Source of the DNA: JABMNT01 sp048262255
GTDB taxonomy: Bacteria > Pseudomonadota > Alphaproteobacteria > Rhodospirillales > Casp-alpha2
Length of the DNA: 64,000 nucleotides
Assembly: GCA_048262255.1 (NCBI GenBank)
Contig: JBLXFH010000001.1
Location: forward strand, 1,550,001 to 1,614,000
Direction: 5' to 3'
The notes below the pieces were generated by a model. The model saw only the letters and a program-made list of their open reading frames with translations. It was not told the origin of the DNA and did not search any database. Positions 28,717 to 37,927 of the stretch are shown here, in pieces. Position numbers and translations under genes: made by a program. Each line of letters opens with the position of its first letter. Within the stretch, counting starts at the first letter, position 1.

Positions 28717-30113
28717 GCCGAGATCAAGCCATTCAACGTGCCGAAGCCTATCTTGATGATGGCGGATTTTTTACCGATCTTGAGCGCCGCGTTGCGATCC
28801 CGACGGAAAGTCAGCTTCCAAGTCAGGCGCATGAACTGCACCGTTATTTGTCGGAGGAAATGATCCCCTGTCTTCAGGCCCTGGGTTTTCAGTGCGAAAT
28901 TCTGGAGAACCCGATAGAGGGCGGTGGGCCTTTTCTGATTGGCGAGCGTCTGGAAGGGGACGACCTGCCGACGGTCTTCACCTATGGGCATGGGGATGTG
29001 GTGCGCGGTTATGAGGACCAGTGGATGGATGGCCTGTCTCCCTGGAAGGTCATCCGGCAGGGCGACAAATGGTATGGTCGGGGAACCGCCGACAACAAAG
29101 GCCAGCACACCATCAATCTGGCGGCTCTGAGGTCGGTGCTCGAGCAGCGCGGGCGGCTCGGTTTTAACGTGAAACTGATTTTCGAGACCGGTGAGGAACG
29201 GGGCTCTCCGGGCTTGCGTGAATTTTGCGAACAGCATCGCGAAAGGCTGAAATCGGATGTGCTGATTGCTTCCGACGGGCCGCGCCTGTCGCCGGAACGG
29301 GCAACCGTCTTTATGGGCTCGCGGGGCATCTTTAATTTCCGCATGAGCCTGTCTCTGCGAGAAGGGGCGCATCATTCGGGCAACTGGGGTGGCCTGCTGG
29401 CCAATCCCGGGATCATTCTGGCCAACGCCATCGCTTCCATTGTCTCCAGTGAAGGCAAGGTTCTGGTCGATGGGCTGCGCCCGCCGGCTCCCATGCCGAA
29501 CTCGGTACGCGCTGCGGTTGCCGATCTGCAGGTGGATGGCGGCGATGACGGCCCCGTTGTTGATCCGGGCTGGGGCGAGCCCGGACTGACGGCTGGCGAG
29601 AAAGTGTTTGGCTGGAACACCTTCGAGGTTCTGGCCTTTAAAACCGGCAACCCAGAAGCGCCGGTCAATGCCATTCCACCAAGCGCCGAAGCTTTTTGCC
29701 ATATCCGCTATGTGCCGCCCTGCGATCCCTTTCAGTTTTTGCCAAGCCTCAGAGCACATCTGGATGCCAACGGATTTGAGGACATTGAACTGGAGACGAG
29801 TCCCGGAAAAATGCCCGCGACCCGGTTGGACCCGGACCACCCCTGGGCCCGATGGGCCGTCGCAGGTATGGAAAAAACCACAGGCAGAAAAGTTGATGTC
29901 CTGCCCAATCTCGGTGGCTCTTTGCCTAATGATGCCTTTTCCGAAGTGCTGGGCCTGCCGACCATCTGGGTTCCGCACAGCTATGCCTCTTGTTCCCAAC
30001 ATGCCCCAAACGAGCATCTTCTCGAGCCGCTCAGCCGCGATGCGCTGCGGGTGATGGCGGGAATCTGGTGGGATTTGGGCGATGGCCATACGCCCCTAAC
30101 AATGAAGGAGTAG
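28713..30113 (+). CDS. M20 family metallopeptidase/deacylase
   Basis: The start is GTG at 28713 (VSRDQAIQRAEAYLDDGG), overlapping the DppF stop, with AAGGA upstream; a frame beginning inside DppF was rejected. The product is 466 residues and probably cytoplasmic. It shows the di-zinc M20 ligands and catalytic residues: His/Asp in VFTYGHGDVVRG, Asp in GRGTADNKGQHT, the Glu pair in FETGEERGSPG, and a later Asp in IASDGPRL. The middle dimerisation domain is present. Family members hydrolyse dipeptides, N-acyl or N-carbamoyl amino acids. It likely acts on the compound imported by the adjacent transporter. Confidence 0.9.
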   Translation: MSRDQAIQRAEAYLDDGGFFTDLERRVAIPTESQLPSQAHELHRYLSEEMIPCLQALGFQCEILENPIEGGGPFLIGERLEGDDLPTVFTYGHGDVVRGYEDQWMDGLSPWKVIRQGDKWYGRGTADNKGQHTINLAALRSVLEQRGRLGFNVKLIFETGEERGSPGLREFCEQHRERLKSDVLIASDGPRLSPERATVFMGSRGIFNFRMSLSLREGAHHSGNWGGLLANPGIILANAIASIVSSEGKVLVDGLRPPAPMPNSVRAAVADLQVDGGDDGPVVDPGWGEPGLTAGEKVFGWNTFEVLAFKTGNPEAPVNAIPPSAEAFCHIRYVPPCDPFQFLPSLRAHLDANGFEDIELETSPGKMPATRLDPDHPWARWAVAGMEKTTGRKVDVLPNLGGSLPNDAFSEVLGLPTIWVPHSYASCSQHAPNEHLLEPLSRDALRVMAGIWWDLGDGHTPLTMKE

Positions 30114-30116
30114 GAA

Positions 30117-30311
30117 ATGCCAATAATTCGGGTCGAAATGTTTGAAGGACGTCCCATTGACAAAAAACGCGAACTGGCGCAAGCCCTGACAGCGGAAATG
30201 GTCCGCGTGACCGGTGTCGGTGAAGCGTCGGTGACGGTTATTATTGATGAGATCAAGAAGGAAAACTGGGCCGCCGGTGGAAAGCTTTTTGCCGATAAAT
30301 TCCCCGACTGA
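30117..30311 (+). CDS. 4-oxalocrotonate tautomerase family protein
   Basis: This 64-residue protein has the catalytic Pro directly after the initiator Met (MPIIRVEMFEGRPIDKKREL). Proteins of this size form hexamers and catalyse keto-enol tautomerisation. It starts 4 bases after the M20 gene and is followed after 24 bases by an amidase. A tautomerase inside a peptide/amide degradation operon suggests that a 2-hydroxydienoate or similar acid is released at some step; this is an inference. Confidence 0.88.
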   Translation: MPIIRVEMFEGRPIDKKRELAQALTAEMVRVTGVGEASVTVIIDEIKKENWAAGGKLFADKFPD

Positions 30312-30335
30312 GTTTTGAGAAGGAGACCCTCTGAA

Positions 30336-31766
30336 ATGTCCCTATGTGATTTAGACGCCACCGAGCAACGCCGCCGGATCGGCACCAAGGAAATCTCTCC
30401 GGTCGAGCTTCTGGAAAATACGCTCGAACGTATTGACGCCGTCAATGGGACGGTTAATGCGCTGGTCGCTATGGATATTGAACAGGCGAGGGCGACAGCC
30501 AAAACGGCGGAAAAAGCCGTTCTTGATGGAGATGATCTGGGCCTGTTGCACGGTCTGCCGGTCGGCATCAAGGATTTGGAGTCAACCGCCGGCTTGCGCA
30601 CCACTTATGGTTCGCTATTGTATGAAAACCATGTGCCGGACCAGGATGATATCTCTGTCGCCAATGTGCGCGAGGAAGGGGCGGTTATCCTTGGCAAAAC
30701 CAATACGCCGGAATTCGGCGCCGGAGCCAACACCCGCAACAGCGTCTTCGGGGCGACAAAAAACCCATTCGATACCCGCCTCACCCCGGCCGGCTCGTCG
30801 GGTGGGTCTGCTGTGGCGCTTGCCTGCGGCATGGTCTCGCTGGCCAGCGGGTCCGATTACGGCGGCAGTCTCCGGACGCCTGCCGGTTTCAGCGGGATTG
30901 TCGGTTTTCGCCCATCGCCGGGGGTTGTTCCCAACCCGGAGCGTTCCGTTGGCCTCAGCCCCTATTCGGTGCAGGGTGGCATGGGCCGCACGGTTGCCGA
31001 TGTTTCCCTGATGATCGCCGCGCTGGCCGATGCCGATATACGCGATCCCTATTCCCAATCCATCGACCCGGACCTGTTTGAACCCGTCAGTGAAATAGAC
31101 CTGGGAGCCTTGCGGGTCGCCATTTCTCCGGATCTCGGCTGCGCGCCGGTTGATAATGATATCCGCTCGGTGTTCGCTGATAAGTGCGCCGCCTTTCGCG
31201 GTGTTTTTGCGCAGGCCGAGGACCGCGACCCGGACCTCGCTCAGGTGCATGACGCCTTTGAAATCACCCGCGGCATCAATTTCATCAGCGCCCATGGCGA
31301 GCGGGTCAAAAAACATCGCGATCAACTGGGCCCGAACGTTGTCGATAACGTGACGCGCGGCCTTGCTTATACAGCCAAAGACGTGGCCTGGGCCAACGCG
31401 GAGCAGTCGAAAATCTATCAAAACGTGATGGATTTGTTCGACGAGGTGGATCTGTTGATTTGCCCGGCGGCCTCCGTATCGCCGTTCCCGCACGAACAAT
31501 GGTTTGTTGAGGAAATCAACGGTGAACCCATGCCGACCTATATGCGCTGGCTGGCCTTGAGTTATGGTCTGACCATGGCGACCCCGGCGATATGCGCCCT
31601 GCCGGTCGGGCTTGATCACAAAGGCATGCCTTTTGGTATCCAGATTGTCGGGCCGAACGGATCGGATCGTTTCGTTCTGCAGGCCGCCCATTCCCTGGAG
31701 CGCCATCTTGCCGGCAAACCCGGTTTGCAGAGGCCCATTCCTGATTTGGCGACTTTAGCAGATTGA
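30336..31766 (+). CDS. Amidase signature family enzyme
   Basis: This amide hydrolase is 476 residues from MSLCDLDATEQRRRIGT; an AGAAGGAGA site lies about 10 bases upstream of this ATG, so a TTG at 30315 was rejected. The Ser-cisSer-Lys triad is present: Lys in LPVGIKDLE, the cis-Ser in the glycine/serine-rich AGSSGGSAVALACG, and the nucleophile Ser in DYGGSLRTPAGF. Substrates in this family range from amides and nitrile-derived amides to aryl-acyl amides and Glu-tRNA(Gln). Since no gatB or gatC is adjacent, a catabolic amidase is the better reading. Confidence 0.9.
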   Translation: MSLCDLDATEQRRRIGTKEISPVELLENTLERIDAVNGTVNALVAMDIEQARATAKTAEKAVLDGDDLGLLHGLPVGIKDLESTAGLRTTYGSLLYENHVPDQDDISVANVREEGAVILGKTNTPEFGAGANTRNSVFGATKNPFDTRLTPAGSSGGSAVALACGMVSLASGSDYGGSLRTPAGFSGIVGFRPSPGVVPNPERSVGLSPYSVQGGMGRTVADVSLMIAALADADIRDPYSQSIDPDLFEPVSEIDLGALRVAISPDLGCAPVDNDIRSVFADKCAAFRGVFAQAEDRDPDLAQVHDAFEITRGINFISAHGERVKKHRDQLGPNVVDNVTRGLAYTAKDVAWANAEQSKIYQNVMDLFDEVDLLICPAASVSPFPHEQWFVEEINGEPMPTYMRWLALSYGLTMATPAICALPVGLDHKGMPFGIQIVGPNGSDRFVLQAAHSLERHLAGKPGLQRPIPDLATLAD

Positions 31767-31767
31767 T

Positions 31768-33264
31768 ATGACGACAATGCCGAAGCGGGTTCTGATTGCG
31801 GATTTCAAACACGAAACCAACACTTTCAGTCAGTTGCCGACGACCCTCGATTCTTACCGGGCGCGGGGCTTGTATTACGGCGACGAAGTGGTCCGCAAAC
31901 TGCGCGGCACGAAAACCGAAATGGCGGCTTTTATTGACGCCTGCGCGCGTTTTGACTGGCAGGGAACCTATGCGGTCTATGGCGATGCAACGCCGTCGGG
32001 AAAAGTGACGGAAGAAACGTTCGAGCATATGGCTACGGTTATTCTCGACTGCCTGACGGATCAGGGGCCTTTCGATGCTGTGCTTTTGTCGCTGCACGGG
32101 GCCATGGTCTGCACCCATGTGGACGATGGCGAGGGTGAACTTCTGGGCCGAATCCGGAACCGAATCGGTTGGAAAATTCCCATAGCCGTCACCCTGGACC
32201 TGCACGCCAACATCACTGACCGGATGGCCGAACTGGCAGATATCATGGTGATCTATCGGACCTATCCGCATATTGACCAATATGAGATCGCCAATGAAGC
32301 GGCCGGGCTTTTGCAGCGGACCCTGCTGGGCGAGATCAAGCCCCGCTGCGTGGTCGCCCGCGGACGGATGCTGGATGGTGCCGATCATGGGCGAACGACA
32401 ACACCCGGGCCGATGACGGAAGCCCTGATGAGCGTCAAGCTGGGGGTGGAGCAAACGCCAGCGGCCTTGTCCGGTTCTGTCGCCTGCGGTTTTCCGTGGG
32501 CTGATATCGCAGAGACCGGCCCCAGCGTCGTGATTGTCGGCGATGGCGATGCGGCAGGCTGCCAGGAATTGGCGAATAAACGGATTGATGAAATCTGGCA
32601 AAGCCGTCATCGCCTGACCATTCGCCCCGTATCCATTGAAGAGGCCCTAACGACAGTCCAGACGGCAGGCGAGCGCAAAGCACCAATTGTCCTGGCGGAC
32701 TTTGCAGACAATCCGGGCGGTGGCGGTTATGGCGATGCGACACGCCTGTTGAAAGCCATGATCGACGCCAATCTGCAAAACGCGGCGTTTGCGACCCTTT
32801 ACGATCCGGTTGCGGTCCGCACCTGTATTGAGCAGGGGCTGGGTGCGCATGTGGTGGTGGCCATTGGTGGCAAGATCGACGCCCGCTATGGGGCGCCCAT
32901 TCCGGTGACCGGTCATGTGGTCGCCGTTACCGACGGCACCCTGCGCCTGAAGGGGCCGATGATGGCGGGGACAACAATCAATATGGGGCCGACCGCCGTG
33001 CTGCGGGTCGGTGGTATCGATATTGTCCTGACCAGTGGGCGCTTTCAGGCTTATGATCTGAATTTTTTTGAGCATGCCCATATTGATCCGCGCAAAAAAG
33101 ACGTGCTGGCTGTCAAATCGGCACACCACTTCCGCGCCGCCTTTGCGCCCATAGCCTCGGAAGTCATCGTTGTCGATAGCGGCGGCGGTTTGACCTCTCT
33201 GAATTATAAGGAACTTCCCTATACACAGGTCCGTCGTCCGGTTTATCCGCTTGATCTGGATTAA
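31768..33264 (+). CDS. M81 family metallopeptidase (MlrC-like), copy 2
   Basis: The product is 498 residues from MTTMPKRVLIADFKHETNTF. The proposed metal ligands match the family: Glu in KHETNTF, Asp/His in TLDLHANITD, His in RTYPHIDQYE. The DUF1485-type C-terminal half includes LRVGGIDIVLTSGRFQAYDL. It starts 2 bases after the amidase stop and ends the rightward operon. It is a paralog of the gene at 21597-23099, so the cluster holds two M81 enzymes on either side of one importer. It overlaps the end of the alkB-like gene by 4 bases, tail to tail. Confidence 0.9.
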   Translation: MTTMPKRVLIADFKHETNTFSQLPTTLDSYRARGLYYGDEVVRKLRGTKTEMAAFIDACARFDWQGTYAVYGDATPSGKVTEETFEHMATVILDCLTDQGPFDAVLLSLHGAMVCTHVDDGEGELLGRIRNRIGWKIPIAVTLDLHANITDRMAELADIMVIYRTYPHIDQYEIANEAAGLLQRTLLGEIKPRCVVARGRMLDGADHGRTTTPGPMTEALMSVKLGVEQTPAALSGSVACGFPWADIAETGPSVVIVGDGDAAGCQELANKRIDEIWQSRHRLTIRPVSIEEALTTVQTAGERKAPIVLADFADNPGGGGYGDATRLLKAMIDANLQNAAFATLYDPVAVRTCIEQGLGAHVVVAIGGKIDARYGAPIPVTGHVVAVTDGTLRLKGPMMAGTTINMGPTAVLRVGGIDIVLTSGRFQAYDLNFFEHAHIDPRKKDVLAVKSAHHFRAAFAPIASEVIVVDSGGGLTSLNYKELPYTQVRRPVYPLDLD

Positions 33265-33863
33265 TCGCAACCGGCAATCTGGCGGAACGTCAGGTTGATG
33301 CGCGGGCGGACCTGACGCTTTGTTTTGGGTAGGGCGTGTTGCCAGTGGTGCTGAAGGGCACCCGCCATGACCAGCAGGCTGGCGTCTTCCAGTTCGAGGC
33401 TTCGGGTTTCCGAGGCATCTGTTTTTTTACGGAAGCGGAAACGCCGGGTGCCGCCGAGGCTCAGGGAAGCAATGGTTGGGTTGGTTCCAAGCTCCGGCTC
33501 GTCATCGCTGTGCCAGGACATGCTGTCGCGGCCATCCCGGTACAGATTGAGCAGAACACTGTTGAAAGAGGTCCTTGCTAGTTCCTGAACGCGGTTTCGC
33601 AGCTCATTCAGGAGCGGCGTCCAGGCGCGGGGTTCGTGCTTCAGGCCCGAATAGGTGTATGCGGCATCGCCATACCAGGCGGCAAGCCGGGGCGTGTCGA
33701 TATACCGTCCATATATGAACAGGGTTTCCTGGCGCCAATCAATTTCCGAGTTCAGGCGATCAAACAGGCGGGCGCTGTCGTCGGGCGCATAAACCCGTTC
33801 GAAGAGGGTTAGTTTACCTTGCGGAATAGAGACGGGGACCGGCGTGCAGGACAGGGCGGACAT
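33261..33863 (-). CDS. AlkB-like 2-oxoglutarate/Fe(II) dioxygenase
   Basis: This is a DNA/RNA alkylation-repair type dioxygenase, 200 residues. The iron ligands are His and Asp in SMSWHSDDEPELG and a distal His in QHHWQHALPKT. The 2-oxoglutarate-binding arginines lie in RPRINLTFR at the C-terminus. The core FNSVLLNLYRDGRDSM is typical of the AlkB (ALKBH2/3-like) group. It reverses alkylation on bases by oxidative demethylation in characterised relatives. No ada or other repair gene is adjacent. It lies 6 bases downstream of the pseudoprotease gene on the same strand. Confidence 0.92.
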   Translation of the reverse strand: MSALSCTPVPVSIPQGKLTLFERVYAPDDSARLFDRLNSEIDWRQETLFIYGRYIDTPRLAAWYGDAAYTYSGLKHEPRAWTPLLNELRNRVQELARTSFNSVLLNLYRDGRDSMSWHSDDEPELGTNPTIASLSLGGTRRFRFRKKTDASETRSLELEDASLLVMAGALQHHWQHALPKTKRQVRPRINLTFRQIAGCD

Positions 33864-33869
33864 GGCCCG

Positions 33870-34841
33870 TTAATGCAGTTTGGGTTTGACCAGATAGGTG
33901 TCGCGGTCGCCGGAGCGCACGTTGACCTCAAAGATTTTGTCTTCCCGGTAAATGGTCAGCGTTATGGTAACACCGGCGTCTCCGCGCGACCACACCTGAC
34001 GATAAAAGGACGCCAGACTTTCGATCGGATGGCCATCGAGGGAATGCAGGATGTCGCCCACTTCCAGACCGGCTTTCTCACCGGGGCCGTCTGCCACCAC
34101 ACCGGCGACGACAAGCCGCCCGGAGACTTCTGCCGTTAGAATGCCGAGCCACGGACGGGGCTTCTTGTTGACTCGTCCGTATTTCAGAAGATCATCGAGA
34201 ATGGGCGGTAGCAGGTCGATGGGCACCACCATGTTGCCGTCAAAGGGCAAGCCTTCGAAATCGTTTTGCTGGACAAAGAGCGAGCCGATACCGGCCAGTT
34301 TTCCGGTGCTGGTGATTAAGGCACTGCCACCCCAGAAGGGATGCGGTGGGGTGGTCAGCAGAGCTTCTCCCAGCAGATATTCCCAATAACCGGTAAATTC
34401 CTGCTTGGCGGCGATGCGCGCGTTGATGGCGCCCGACTGGCCGCCATGACCGGCCAGAATGACATCGTCACCAATATCCAGATCGGATGAACTGCCCAGT
34501 TCCATAACCGGAGCCTGCAGGCTGCCGAGCGCCTGAATCAGACCAAAACCGGATTCCTGATCATAGGCGCGAACATGCCCGGGAACGGCGCCACCGGTAT
34601 GATCAATCAGCCAGATGGTTTCGGCTTCTACGGTCAGATAGCCGATCGTCAGAATAAGTCCGCGCTCACCGATGGCGACGCCATGGCCAGCACGTTCCGT
34701 GCCCAGACTTTGCGCTGTAAAGCCGTTTTCAGGGATTTTGCACTGGACCGAAACAATGGAAGATAGGGCGCGGTTTAAATCGAAAGACAGGGTTTTCGGG
34801 TCTGGTTGTAAGGCGGGATCAATCAACGGTGTTTCACTCAT
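33870..34841 (-). CDS. HtrA/trypsin-like PDZ protein lacking the catalytic triad
   Basis: This 323-residue protein has a trypsin-like domain (about residues 20-215) followed by one PDZ domain (about 228-315, VAGVVADGPGEKAGLEVGDIL). All three catalytic positions look substituted compared with HtrA/DegP: the His motif is LILTIGYLTV (about 62-71), the Asp region is DQESGFGLIQ (94-103) and the Ser loop is HPFWGGSALI (167-176) instead of GNSGG. No signal peptide is seen at the start MSETPLIDPA, so it may stay in the cytoplasm. It is probably a non-proteolytic binding or scaffold protein. It shares a transcript with the alkB-like gene. Confidence 0.75.
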   Translation of the reverse strand: MSETPLIDPALQPDPKTLSFDLNRALSSIVSVQCKIPENGFTAQSLGTERAGHGVAIGERGLILTIGYLTVEAETIWLIDHTGGAVPGHVRAYDQESGFGLIQALGSLQAPVMELGSSSDLDIGDDVILAGHGGQSGAINARIAAKQEFTGYWEYLLGEALLTTPPHPFWGGSALITSTGKLAGIGSLFVQQNDFEGLPFDGNMVVPIDLLPPILDDLLKYGRVNKKPRPWLGILTAEVSGRLVVAGVVADGPGEKAGLEVGDILHSLDGHPIESLASFYRQVWSRGDAGVTITLTIYREDKIFEVNVRSGDRDTYLVKPKLH

Positions 34842-34963
34842 TTGGATGCCTACAGCTCGTCATTTTATGCATTAACAGGCTCTATGATGGCAGGGACCAT
34901 AGGGGCTGTCACTGCCAGATTTAGGGTTAGTTGATCAAATGGGAGTTATCGGCCGCTTGGTTT

Positions 34964-35932
34964 CTAGATGCCGAGACGGGCCATTTGCGGCTCTGGATAG
35001 CGGGTGCCGGCTGTAACTCCGGGCGTAAAGACAGCGGCCAGTTGTCGAAGCGTGTCATCGGACAGGCGCACATTCGCGGCATTGGCGTTTTCCTGCAAAT
35101 AGGTGCGGCGTTTGGTTCCGGCGATGGGCACAATATCGTCACCCTGGGCGAGTACCCAGGCGATGGCGACCTGCGCCGGGGTTGCGTTCTGCTCCTGGGC
35201 GATTCGTTCGATCGTAGGCAGCAAAGGCAGGTTTTTCTTGATGTTTTCCGGCTGGAACCGGGGATGATCGTGGCGCCGGTCCTTTTCAATTATATCGTCG
35301 GGCGATTTAATGGTTGCTGTCAAAAAACCGCGCCCCAACGGCGCATAGGCCACATAGCCGATACCCAGCTCCCGGCAGAGAGGCAGAAACTCGGTTTCCG
35401 CGTCGCGGGTCCACAGGGAGTATTCTGTTTGCAGGGCGGAAATAGGGTATGTCGCATGGGCCCGGCGAATGGTCTCTGGCCCGGCCTCAGACAAGCCCAG
35501 GTACCTGACTTTGCCCTGTTCGACCAGACGGGCCATCGCGCCTACAGTTTCTTCAATGGCCACATTCGGGTCCACCCGATGTTGATAGTACAGATCTATG
35601 ACATCGGTCTTTAGTCGTTTCAGGCTGGCTTCACAGGCTTCCATCACATATTCGGGCGTGCCGCAGATGCCGTCCGGCGTATTTCCAAATTTTGTCGCCA
35701 ATTGGATATCCGCACGCTTGCCGTCAAGCGCCTGGCCCAGCAATTCCTCGTTAACGCCGCGGGCGTAGGAATCAGACGTATCCAGAAACGTGATACCGAT
35801 GTCGATGCCGTGGTGGATAGTTGCAATGGATTCAGCGTCGTCACGAACCCCATAGGACGTTGACATACCCATGCAGCCCAAGCCAATAGCGGAAACGCTC
35901 AGGCCCTGAGCGCCGAGTTTACGTTGTTGCAT
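34964..35932 (-). CDS. Aldo/keto reductase
   Basis: This is an NADP(H)-dependent oxidoreductase of the YajO/Tas-like AKR group, 322 residues. It begins MQQRKLGAQGLSVSAIGLGC. The tetrad is visible: Asp in FLDTSDSYARG, Tyr in the same segment, Lys in QLATKFGN and His in LYYQHRVDP. A cofactor-binding stretch near the C-terminus includes DIVPIAGTKRRTYLQENANA. It lies 39 bases after the small DUF3012 lipoprotein gene on the same strand. The substrate cannot be inferred. Confidence 0.92.
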   Translation of the reverse strand: MQQRKLGAQGLSVSAIGLGCMGMSTSYGVRDDAESIATIHHGIDIGITFLDTSDSYARGVNEELLGQALDGKRADIQLATKFGNTPDGICGTPEYVMEACEASLKRLKTDVIDLYYQHRVDPNVAIEETVGAMARLVEQGKVRYLGLSEAGPETIRRAHATYPISALQTEYSLWTRDAETEFLPLCRELGIGYVAYAPLGRGFLTATIKSPDDIIEKDRRHDHPRFQPENIKKNLPLLPTIERIAQEQNATPAQVAIAWVLAQGDDIVPIAGTKRRTYLQENANAANVRLSDDTLRQLAAVFTPGVTAGTRYPEPQMARLGI

Positions 35933-35971
35933 ACCGTCGTCTCCCTTTTCTAAAGGACAGACAGGAAGGCC

Positions 35972-36151
35972 CTACATGATACAGCTTTTGGCAAAATCCG
36001 CTGCTTCATTGGCGGACCAGTCGCCCTTGTCTTTCTTTTTCATGTCTTCGCACCATTCGGGGCTACCCACTTCCGGCGAACAGGCGGCAAGACCGCCAGT
36101 CAGAAGAAACGCGAGCGCAAGTGCTGTCGAAACTTTTTTGAATGATGCCAT
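35972..36151 (-). CDS. Small DUF3012-type lipoprotein
   Basis: This 59-residue gene runs on the minus strand from ATG at 36151. It has a lipoprotein signal (MASFKKVSTALALAFLLTGG, then LAAC). The mature part SPEVGSPEWCEDMKKKDKGD with WSANEAADFAKSCIM matches the short DUF3012 family, with two cysteines after the lipidated one that could form a disulfide. Function is unknown. It lies directly upstream of the aldo/keto reductase gene and could share its transcript. Confidence 0.8.
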   Translation of the reverse strand: MASFKKVSTALALAFLLTGGLAACSPEVGSPEWCEDMKKKDKGDWSANEAADFAKSCIM

Positions 36152-36213
36152 GTTGGAAACCCTCTGTTTGGATGCTCATCTTCAAAACATAACACGATCA
36201 GCAAGGGCGGAAA

Positions 36214-37764
36214 CTAAAATTCTGCATCGTTGAGTTTGTTGCTGACCTGTTCGATGACGCCTTGCCAGTCACCGCGCTTTTGCTGGCGGAACAGGCGCAT
36301 TGTCGGATACCAGGGCGTCTCCTCCGAGCCGAGCATCCAGCGCCAGTCCGGAACATAAGGAAGCAGAAGCCAGCAGCGAACCCCCATGGCCCCCGCCAGA
36401 TGCGCTGTGGCCGTATCGACCGTTATCACCAGATCAAGCGTTTTGAGGACTGCGGCTGTATCGGCAAAGCTTGTGGGCGGCGACAGGGTGGTGATGGTCG
36501 CGTTGATTTTGGATATCTGGTCACCTGCAGGGCCGGTTTGTAGGCTGGTGAACCGGGCGTCAGCGCACTTCAACAGTGGCGTCATGTCCTGTAAGCTCAT
36601 GGAGCGGCTGTGGTCGTTGACGTGATCGGGATTGCCAGCCCAGACCAGACCGATTTTCCAGGGTTTCGAATACGCTCGGGAGGGAGAGGGTGGGTGAGGG
36701 AGGGCAATATAAGGTCCATCCATGCCGAGTTCCTTGGCATCGGAAAGTTCGAGTAGATAGGGCAGGGACATCAGCGGGGCCTGCAAGTCGGCATCCGGGA
36801 GCGGCGCGCCGGGCAAAATGACCTGGTCAACCCCGCTGACGCCATCGGCCAGTTCGGCAAGGCTTGGCGGGCACTCAACAAGAACACGCGCGCCGAGGTC
36901 TTTGATTCGACGGGCGAACCGGAGAAACTGAATGGTGTCCCCAAGCCCCTGTTCGGTGGTCAGAAGCAGGGCCTTTTTCTGTATTGGCGCTCCCGTCCAC
37001 AGCGGAAAGGGCCATGACGGCCTATTGGGTGCGCCTGGTTTATCGAAGCGGGCCTCGTAGGCGGCCCACCCGGCGGCAAAGTCACCGCTCAGGAGCAGGG
37101 TTTGGGCATATCCATTGCGGGCTTCGCCATGTTTGGGGTTGAGAGCAAGGGCTTTTCGGTAGGCGTTGAGGGCGACTTCAAGGCGCAGGAGTTGGCGGAA
37201 GGTATTGCCCAAATTGTTCCAGGCACTCAGAAAATTGGGGGCTTGCTGAACGGCTTGTTCGTAGCAGTTGGCGGCTGGCTCATAGGCGGAAAGCGCGAAC
37301 AACTGATTGCCAATATCGTTGAGGGCCGGGGCGTTTTGCGCCATCAGATCTGCGGCACGCGACAACGAGGCAATGGCGTCCCCCTGCTGGCCCAGCCTTT
37401 GTTCCGCCATACCCTTGTTGGCCCAGGCATCGCCATAGGCGGGGTGCAGAGAGAGGGCTTTTTCGTAGTCTTTAAGGGCATCGATATCGTCCCCCATGGC
37501 GGCGCGGGTGTTGCCCAGATTGCTCCAGACCTGCGGTGTGTCGGGGGCCAGTCGGGTGGCATTTTGCGCTGCCGCAAAGGCCTCGGATAATGCGCCTTCT
37601 GCCCGCAGCGCAATGCCCAGTCCGTCCCAAGCGGCGGCTAGGTCTGGTGCAGTTTGCAAGGCCTGACGATAAGCATCAATCGCTGCTGTCAGATTGCCGG
37701 CCCGGTGATGCGCCAGCGCCTGGTCGAGAAAAGTCTGGGCGGCCATCAGGCGTGCTGCCGCCAA
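36214..37764 (-). CDS. TPR repeat protein with C-terminal GT9-like glycosyltransferase domain
   Basis: The product is 516 residues. About the first 250 hold six or seven tetratricopeptide repeats (for example LAAAWDGLGIALRAEGALSE and YGDAWANKGMAEQRLGQQGD). The C-terminal half resembles the ADP-heptose/GT9-type fold (LLTTEQGLGDTIQFLRFARR, PWKIGLVWAGNP, LVITVDTATAHLAGAMG). Such TPR-GT proteins are common in alphaproteobacteria and planctomycetes and are thought to modify sugars on proteins or envelope glycans; the acceptor is unknown. A second in-frame ATG at 37746 is possible as start. Confidence 0.82.
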   Translation of the reverse strand: MAAARLMAAQTFLDQALAHHRAGNLTAAIDAYRQALQTAPDLAAAWDGLGIALRAEGALSEAFAAAQNATRLAPDTPQVWSNLGNTRAAMGDDIDALKDYEKALSLHPAYGDAWANKGMAEQRLGQQGDAIASLSRAADLMAQNAPALNDIGNQLFALSAYEPAANCYEQAVQQAPNFLSAWNNLGNTFRQLLRLEVALNAYRKALALNPKHGEARNGYAQTLLLSGDFAAGWAAYEARFDKPGAPNRPSWPFPLWTGAPIQKKALLLTTEQGLGDTIQFLRFARRIKDLGARVLVECPPSLAELADGVSGVDQVILPGAPLPDADLQAPLMSLPYLLELSDAKELGMDGPYIALPHPPSPSRAYSKPWKIGLVWAGNPDHVNDHSRSMSLQDMTPLLKCADARFTSLQTGPAGDQISKINATITTLSPPTSFADTAAVLKTLDLVITVDTATAHLAGAMGVRCWLLLPYVPDWRWMLGSEETPWYPTMRLFRQQKRGDWQGVIEQVSNKLNDAEF

Positions 37765-37927
37765 AGGGTGGACAGGTAGCGGGTTTTCAATGAAAATTTA
37801 CGCAAAAATGGCATTGGGAAGCCTGAAATAAGTGTGCCTGTATCTGGACATTGCCCGATGAACCGTAAAAACTGTTATAAAGAATAGACGCGAATTCATC
37901 ATAAATGATTGATATAGAGAGAGCCAG

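Noticed and set aside
28605..30089. 494-codon open frame on the minus strand
   Set aside because: It mirrors the M20 peptidase gene, which has clear catalytic motifs on the plus strand.
21597..33264. Microcystin degradation (mlr) cluster
   Set aside because: MlrC-like enzymes are present but no MlrA membrane protease or MlrB serine hydrolase is seen, and M81 proteins are widespread outside microcystin degraders.
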